NCBI GenBank assembly: GCA_002343505.1
Contig: DDQZ01000080.1
Location: 1-27,293 of the forward strand
Direction of reading: 5' to 3'
Length of the DNA stretch: 27,293 nucleotides
Origin: Verrucomicrobiaceae bacterium UBA2429
GTDB lineage: Bacteria > Verrucomicrobiota > Verrucomicrobiia > Verrucomicrobiales > Verrucomicrobiaceae
Every line of letters begins with the position of its first letter. The first letter of the stretch is position 1. Shown here piece after piece: positions 26,001 to 27,293 of the stretch. The notes under the pieces were generated by a model. The model saw only the letters and a list, made by a program, of their open reading frames with translations, was not told the origin of the DNA and did not search any database. The position numbers and the translations under genes are program-made.

Positions 26001-27293
26001 AGCCGAGGGATCGTAGGTGATGACAAAGGTCTGCGTGCCGCCGCTGGCCGCGACAGTAGCCGCAGCGGGCTGGGTGGTCACGGTGAAAGCGCTGCTGCCG
26101 CTGAGGGTCACATAGTCGGGAGCGGTGCCGGTGAGGTTCAAGACCGCCGTGCCGCTGTTGGTGATGGTAAAGGTGCGCGCCACGCTGCCGCCGGCCACTG
26201 CCACGCTGCCGAAGGCCGTGTGGTCCGCCGTGTCCGGGGTGTCGTCCCCGTTCTCAATGTCCTGCCCGTTGCCGCTGAGGTCGATCTCGGGGGCTCCGCT
26301 TCCGCCATTCAGGTTCGCCTGGGCGATGTAGGGCGTGAAGGTGGCGCCGGCGGTGAGAAAGGCGCCGCCGACAAAAAGGTGATCGCTGGCGTCCGCCGCC
26401 AGCGCACGGACGACGTTGCTCACGCCCGAGCCCAGGGCGCTCCAGGCGCTGCCGTCCCATTTCGCGATGCGGACCGCGCTGGTCCCGCCCGCCATGATGA
26501 AGTCTCCCCCGGCGTAGAGATCGCCCCCGCTCGCCGCCAGCGCACGGACGGAGGTGTTCATGCCCGTGCCCAGGGCGCTCCAGGCGCTGCCGTCCCATTT
26601 CGCGATGAAGTTCGCGCCCGTCCCGCCCGCCGTGCTGAAGTCTCCTCCGGCGTAGAGATCGCCTCCGCTCACCGCCAGCGCATGGACGACGTTGTCCATG
26701 CCCGTGCTAAGAGCACTCCAGGCGCTGCCGTCCCATTTCGCGATTCCATAGCCGATGCTCGTCCCGCCCGCCGAGGTGAAGGATCCCCCGGCGTAGAGAT
26801 CGCCCCCGCTCACCGCCAGGGCATTGACGGTGGCGCTCACGCCCGAGCCCAGGGCGCTCCAGGCGGTGCCGTCCCATTTGGCGACGCGGTTCACCGTGGT
26901 TCCGCCCGCCGTGGTGAAGCCGCCCCCGGCGTAGAGATCGCCCCCGCTCACCGCCAGCGCATTGACGTAGCTGTCCATGCCCGAGCCCAGGGCGCTCCAG
27001 GCGCTGCCGTCCCATTTGGCGATGCGGTTCACCGTGGTCCCGCCCGCCGAGGTGAAGAGTCCCCCGGCGTAGAGATCGCCCCCGCTCACCGCCAGCGCAT
27101 AGACGTTGCCGTTCATGCCCGTGCCCAGGGCGCTCCAGGCGCTGCCGTTCCATTTCGCGATGTAGCTCGCGCTGGTCCCGCCCGCCGTGGTGAAGTCTCC
27201 CCCGGCGTAGAGATCGCCCCCGCTCACCGCCAGTGCCTGGACGCTGCCGTCCATGCCCGTGCTAAGGGCGCTCCAGGCGCTGCCGTCCCATTT
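17031..27293 (-). CDS. Giant repeat protein: propeller repeats, ASH-like and cadherin-like domains (5' end beyond the window)
   Basis: At least 3420 codons, open across the right edge; the internal ATG at 27254 is not a real start, because the same repeat continues upstream of it. From N to C (base positions): seven 46-residue [11 protein letters not shown] repeats (27293-26310); choice-of-anchor-D-like domain (about 26295-25915); cadherin-like (25915-25610); unassigned domain (25606-25172); second anchor-D-like and cadherin-like (25170-24475); seven delta-60 repeats (24467-23262); third anchor-D-like and cadherin-like (23262-22555); unassigned domain (22549-21939); three cadherin/Ig-like domains (21938-21025); six NHL repeats (21017-20062); an Ig-like and three cadherin-like domains (20055-18760); FN3-like (18745-18450); C-terminal REG-repeat module (18436-17034). 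It ends [10 protein letters not shown] with no LPXTG, PEP-CTERM or membrane anchor. It is probably secreted or surface-bound and adhesive; its signal peptide lies outside the window. Confidence 0.92.
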   Translation of the reverse strand, partial: KWDGSAWSALSTGMDGSVQALAVSGGDLYAGGDFTTAGGTSASYIAKWNGSAWSALGTGMNGNVYALAVSGGDLYAGGLFTSAGGTTVNRIAKWDGSAWSALGSGMDSYVNALAVSGGDLYAGGGFTTAGGTTVNRVAKWDGTAWSALGSGVSATVNALAVSGGDLYAGGSFTSAGGTSIGYGIAKWDGSAWSALSTGMDNVVHALAVSGGDLYAGGDFSTAGGTGANFIAKWDGSAWSALGTGMNTSVRALAASGGDLYAGGDFIMAGGTSAVRIAKWDGSAWSALGSGVSNVVRALAADASDHLFVGGAFLTAGATFTPYIAQANLNGGSGAPEIDLSGNGQDIENGDDTPDTADHTAFGSVAVAGGSVARTFTITNSGTAVLNLTGTAPDYVTLSGSSAFTVTTQPAAATVAASGGTQTFVITYDPSAVGTHTATVSIANADGDENPFTFDISGTGLNSVPTDITLTPASIAEENAPNATVGVLDAVDADVADTHTFTLVAGTGDTDNGSFTIAGTDLKLTPVADFETKNSYSLRVQADDCAGGLFEKALTVTITNIYEPVGGAQVTFVNPAAGDFRIQSITGLTVAGTTPGTRWDFTYYHGVTYASVPGLHLAAGGPIDHINAGHAVVNFFAAAGIDASTGTTFTVRGNLPIATPSGGNVTVNGFNRSSSAPHNPLTYGQACCYNPSDTAALPADQAWVVITLQPEPEIAVSGNSVDIADGDTTPDAADHTDFGTQAVAGGSMARTFTITNSGTAVLNLTGTAPDYVTLSGAGATHFSVTTQPASTTVASGGGTQTFVITYDPSAVGAHTATVSIANDDGDENPFNFDISGTGNSAPTDITLTADSIAENNAANATVGVLDAVDADAGQAHTFTKVTGTGDTDNGSFTIAGTDLKLTPVADFETKASYSIRVQADDGAGGLFEKALTVAVTNEIEAPADLDPTFDTDGRVVADLGGTEAANCVAIQADGKIVVAGTSNASGSGDFMVARYLPDGTPDTSFGTGGVVLTDVSGAGSADLGRRLAIQTDGKIVVVGESNAGTGGLNFALARYMPDGTLDSGFGTGGLVVLDGGGGMDDGLNAVTLQPDGKIVAAGYSWSSFSGGTRTAVVLRFLATGALDPSFGTGGSWGLNFGGSQYSAGGVAVDGSGRIVVAGFGPQPNWNGFVARLTAAGSTDTSFNGGVQQANFGAFTESGFNAVRLQSDGRIVVAGNRSNGSYGPTTDFALSRYLENGTLDTSFGTAGMTTTDRAGRLDNIISITLDVHDRIIAAGIQQDAAGVEVFGINRYTRNGILDTTFGTGGRVLTTFGAVTGNRAAWTALDADARIVAAGFAGNDIALARYEGGPAAPEMVVTGNSTLIADGDATPATTDHTDFGSALAAGATVARTFTITNIGDADLNFGGMPKVAVGGTHAADFTVTLDPSTPVADSGGSTTFQVTFDPSAVGLRTATLSIANDDEDENPYNFAIQGTGLNSTPTDITLSTASIAENNAANATVGMLTAADLDAGQTHTFTLVTGSGDTDNGSFTIAGTDLKLTPVADFETKASYSIRVQANDGNGGVFAKALTVTITDVNEAPSLAASYLVYETVTPTRSSNNIVYSVNNAAALAGTTFSRVRYRMETRVGGTLRHADVSFDKWAGLTVAGLAVPTPNNPFIVQRNVTNMSVASNWSGQGNATAVTTGSGFTGRLEIWDRNYGTANVFGDGNGSLFDFDDTPSGGTYGSFQVHNLSSPTKHTVLAWNNHGNTAPDIGFGNQIGGSGHPDWTFAGGSSLGKTDWRLQIYVNTEPVLSLPENSAAGTLAGTLAGSDPDTGDTLTYSLVTGAGDEDNASFMISGNQVLSNAVFNYEAKSSYNIRVSVMDNGGLSSESALTVSVTNVNEAVLSLALTGSSVNENALANTTVGTFSSTDTDAGDTHTYTLVSGTGSTDNGSFNISGSTLRANAGLNYEAGATRSIRVRSTDAGGLFAEDIFTITINNVNEAPTISDIASLTINEDASTGALAFTIGDPDAGASLNVSAASGNTTLVPLSNITLGGSETDRIVTVTPVADLHGSALITVTVSDGALSAQDTFTVTVNSVNDAPSFTISLPGGSDLAVSTLAGSPGLSGSTDGTGSAARFNNPWGGVSADDAGNVYVADQANHIIRKITPGGVVTTIAGSAGLTGSANGTGSAARFHYPNSVVVDPAGTELFVVDLVNNTIRRVDLADNSVTTFAGTAGLAGASNGTGAAARFNYPIGIARDSDGNLYVTESNNNTLRKITPGAVVTTLASFFNNPYHPAVDSAGNVYVPQPNRHTIIKVTPAGVKSVFAGTDSSSGTADGTGAAARFDFPTGVAVDSDDNVYVADYNNHTLRMITPVAEVTTVAGVAGAAGSTNGAASVARFNKPLSLSFDGAGDLYLADSASFTVRKLSADLAPLVVAEDSGAYSGAAFLTAISPGPANESAQTVSFTVTNNNNGLFSAQPAIAPNGTLTFTPAPDQNGQATVTVTSVDDGGTANGGVNTSAPQTFVITVTPENDAPVITSDGGGDDASLNVAENSTAVTTVSAADIDLPAQTLTFNITGGDDSALFSIGSATGVLSFLNAPNYESPADADLDNVYELIVEVSDGNGGTDEQEISVTVTNVNEAPFITYGGTTPPSVWNMPENQVDLIPFEADDPDFETVTLTFSIHGGADQARFGIDAETGELAFLATPDFENPADADTDNVYHVVIAVTDDGTPALTTTHAVSITITDTNDAPVIISNGGGALAAVNVPENTTAVTTVVATDDDLPAQTLTFSIIGGADAARFTLGGGTGVLAFNSGKDHEFPSDQNGDNVYEVVVRVEDDASPPSSDSQTILVTITPVDEAPLAWTHGNEAPTTSSAGVFGEALPNGLDTSAWFEYSTDPAVETGVLTTAAQTLGSASVLVDVTGTLTGLTEGTTYYFRLVAQNSLGMVKGEILSLHTQSLFNGTAPLAGGITIKRPYPGPINEAGQVVFKAQATIKSGLVSSANDMLLVTNSSGTLGIIAREGTVITGGARFTGLFNHPLVTEGGQALALEKLANATTVNDYLYPVSEDGVSLDQLSREGDSAPDSDGGVFLGHANRPAADGQDRVYFSSSLTGVSTKKDSGIWYDDGGVLTKLVLEGEKAPAGDTTALQAWYGNIQSMVAAGGDGVAFIAALQGNPGDTTQKTSTAMNAGVFAGPPGDIAIIARKGGVITGTGTLNAFNAVSRSSTGGHAYLATLKNSSVAPVVTTANNQVLVIKTGTLENIVARKGVTVITGALMISKFGNFTITDDDEVVFQVTLAGTGVTTANDQALCRWTEAGGIELLAREGSAAPGTGANYLAFLAFSVSPSGNIVLHSTLSGTGASALLRDTGSGLALLVRNGSLVPHGTTQRAVKAMSIHTGYGDGGGAGGMGAAINDNGEVFTVLDLSGVYQAKVFP
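17034..18436 (-). other. C-terminal REG-repeat module of the giant protein
   Basis: About 467 residues with at least seven copies of a motif (I/L)(A/V)RxG near a turn with G or [95 protein letters not shown] and [12 protein letters not shown]. Between them are strands such as [34 protein letters not shown] and INDNGEVF. The pattern suits another propeller-like module, seen in other secreted proteins of environmental bacteria. It is the last part of the protein. Confidence 0.6.
20062..21017 (-). repeat. NHL repeat array (six units) in the giant protein
   Basis: Six NHL-type units are clear, each of the form F(N/D)xPxGxxxDxxGNxYVAD, NNxIRK(I/V), joined by VTTxAG and [12 protein letters not shown]: for example [39 protein letters not shown] and [19 protein letters not shown]. 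The fourth lacks the GTGxAARF lead ([20 protein letters not shown]). Six blades fit the usual six-bladed NHL propeller. Confidence 0.92.
21873..21896 (-). repeat. 12-bp tandem duplication in a cadherin-like domain
   Basis: GCCGGCCAGGGT occurs twice in a row (21873-21884, 21885-21896) and a third partial copy follows. It encodes the in-frame doublet TLAGTLAG just before SDPDTGD. It looks like replication slippage. Confidence 0.9.
21939..22549 (-). other. Unassigned domain B in the giant protein (lectin-like in composition)
   Basis: About 200 residues between cadherin-like domains 3 and 4. Notable parts are [101 protein letters not shown] and [26 protein letters not shown] recall similar segments in secreted proteins of related bacteria, but cannot name a family. 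The many Trp, Tyr, Asn and Asp residues suit a carbohydrate-binding beta-sandwich; this is a guess from composition. Confidence 0.4.
22639..22735 (-). repeat. 97-bp exact direct repeat, copy 2 (cadherin-like domain 3)
   Basis: Identical to 24550-24646 and lying on the far side of the delta-60 array and third anchor-D-like domain. Conservation at synonymous positions over the full 97 bases points to recent duplication or gene conversion within the gene. Confidence 0.93.
23262..24467 (-). repeat. Delta-60 repeat array (seven units) in the giant protein
   Basis: Seven units end in the delta-60 signature: [66 protein letters not shown] and [11 protein letters not shown]. Each is preceded by a [14 protein letters not shown] strand ([52 protein letters not shown]). 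The period is roughly 55-60 residues. Seven blades would suit a closed propeller. Confidence 0.9.
24550..24646 (-). repeat. 97-bp exact direct repeat, copy 1 (cadherin-like domain 2)
   Basis: Bases 24550-24646 are identical to 22639-22735. They encode the end of a cadherin-like domain ([20 protein letters not shown], then [10 protein letters not shown]). The offset is 1911 bases, exactly 637 codons, so both copies are in the same frame. A third, more diverged copy is around 25690-25785. Confidence 0.93.
25172..25606 (-). other. Unassigned domain A in the giant protein
   Basis: About 145 residues between the first cadherin-like and second anchor-D-like domains. It contains [59 protein letters not shown] and a CC pair in [18 protein letters not shown] do not recognise the family; the composition looks like a beta-rich extracellular domain. 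Confidence 0.4.
26439..27293 (-). repeat. Tandem 138-bp coding repeats ([11 protein letters not shown] type)
   Basis: The DNA motif GCTCCAGGCGCTGCCGTCCC or a near copy begins at 26439, 26577, 26715, 26856, 26994, 27132 and 27270. The spacing is 138 bases throughout, except for one 141-base interval that adds one residue (SIGYGIAK). Each unit encodes about 46 residues of the form [34 protein letters not shown]. It continues off the right edge, so the full copy number is unknown. The DNA similarity between units is high, suggesting recent expansion or homogenisation. The fold is probably a beta-propeller. Confidence 0.93.

Noticed and set aside
26439..27293. Regular repeats that might suggest a CRISPR array
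   Set aside because: The 138-bp period is too long, the intervals are not unique spacers, and the repeats encode an in-frame 46-residue protein unit.

Overview
The window looks like a high-G+C, diderm member of the Planctomycetes–Verrucomicrobia group, most likely Verrucomicrobiota. The reasons are a lipid A/outer-membrane block (bamA, skp, lpxD), a formylglycine-type sulfatase with a CHSSR active site, a Tat-exported DUF1501 protein next to a DUF1549/DUF1553 protein with a CxxCH motif, and a giant secreted protein built from cadherin-like, delta-60 and NHL repeats. This placement is inferred from gene content only; no rRNA or tRNA gene was seen. Genes are tightly packed and no gap exceeds about 200 bases.

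Layout. 1-205 (-) is the first 68 codons of a leucine-rich-repeat protein that runs off the left edge. 316-2322 (+) is an exported sulfatase ending in a clear terminator. 2516-7395 (+) is an envelope block: BamA, an OmpH/Skp chaperone, a strong terminator, LpxD, and a family 2 glycosyltransferase that overlaps LpxD by four bases. 7449-8405 (+) is an unassigned protein that looks like a winged helix joined to a PD-(D/E)XK-like nuclease core. 8415-8882 (-) is a pentapeptide-repeat protein. 9033-12299 (+) is a DUF1501 / DUF1549-DUF1553 pair whose junction carries a 33-bp tandem duplication. 12306-13733 (-) is an SLC13/DASS carboxylate transporter, divergent from a TrmA/RlmD-family RNA uracil methyltransferase (13810-15024, +). 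15055-15969 (-) is a DapA/NanA-superfamily aldolase, divergent from an AraC-type regulator (16098-17003, +). 17031-27293 (-) is one open reading frame of at least 3420 residues that runs off the right edge.

How the genes fit together. BamA and Skp assemble outer-membrane proteins and LpxD makes lipid A, so 2516-7395 is outer-membrane biogenesis, with the glycosyltransferase probably acting on a lipid-linked sugar. The sulfatase, DUF1501/DUF1549-DUF1553 pair, DASS transporter and aldolase/AraC pair are the sort of genes these bacteria use for sulfated or acidic polysaccharides, but they are not in one operon and the link is inference. The giant protein combines three different repeat families that probably fold as beta-propellers with about ten cadherin/Ig-like domains, three choice-of-anchor-D-like (ASH-type) domains, two unassigned domains and a C-terminal REG-repeat module.

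The observations most worth a second look are the 33-bp duplication that creates a 9-codon reading frame exactly between two genes, an exact 97-bp in-frame repeat flanking the delta-60 cassette of the giant gene, the giant protein's architecture, and the putative winged-helix/nuclease protein.
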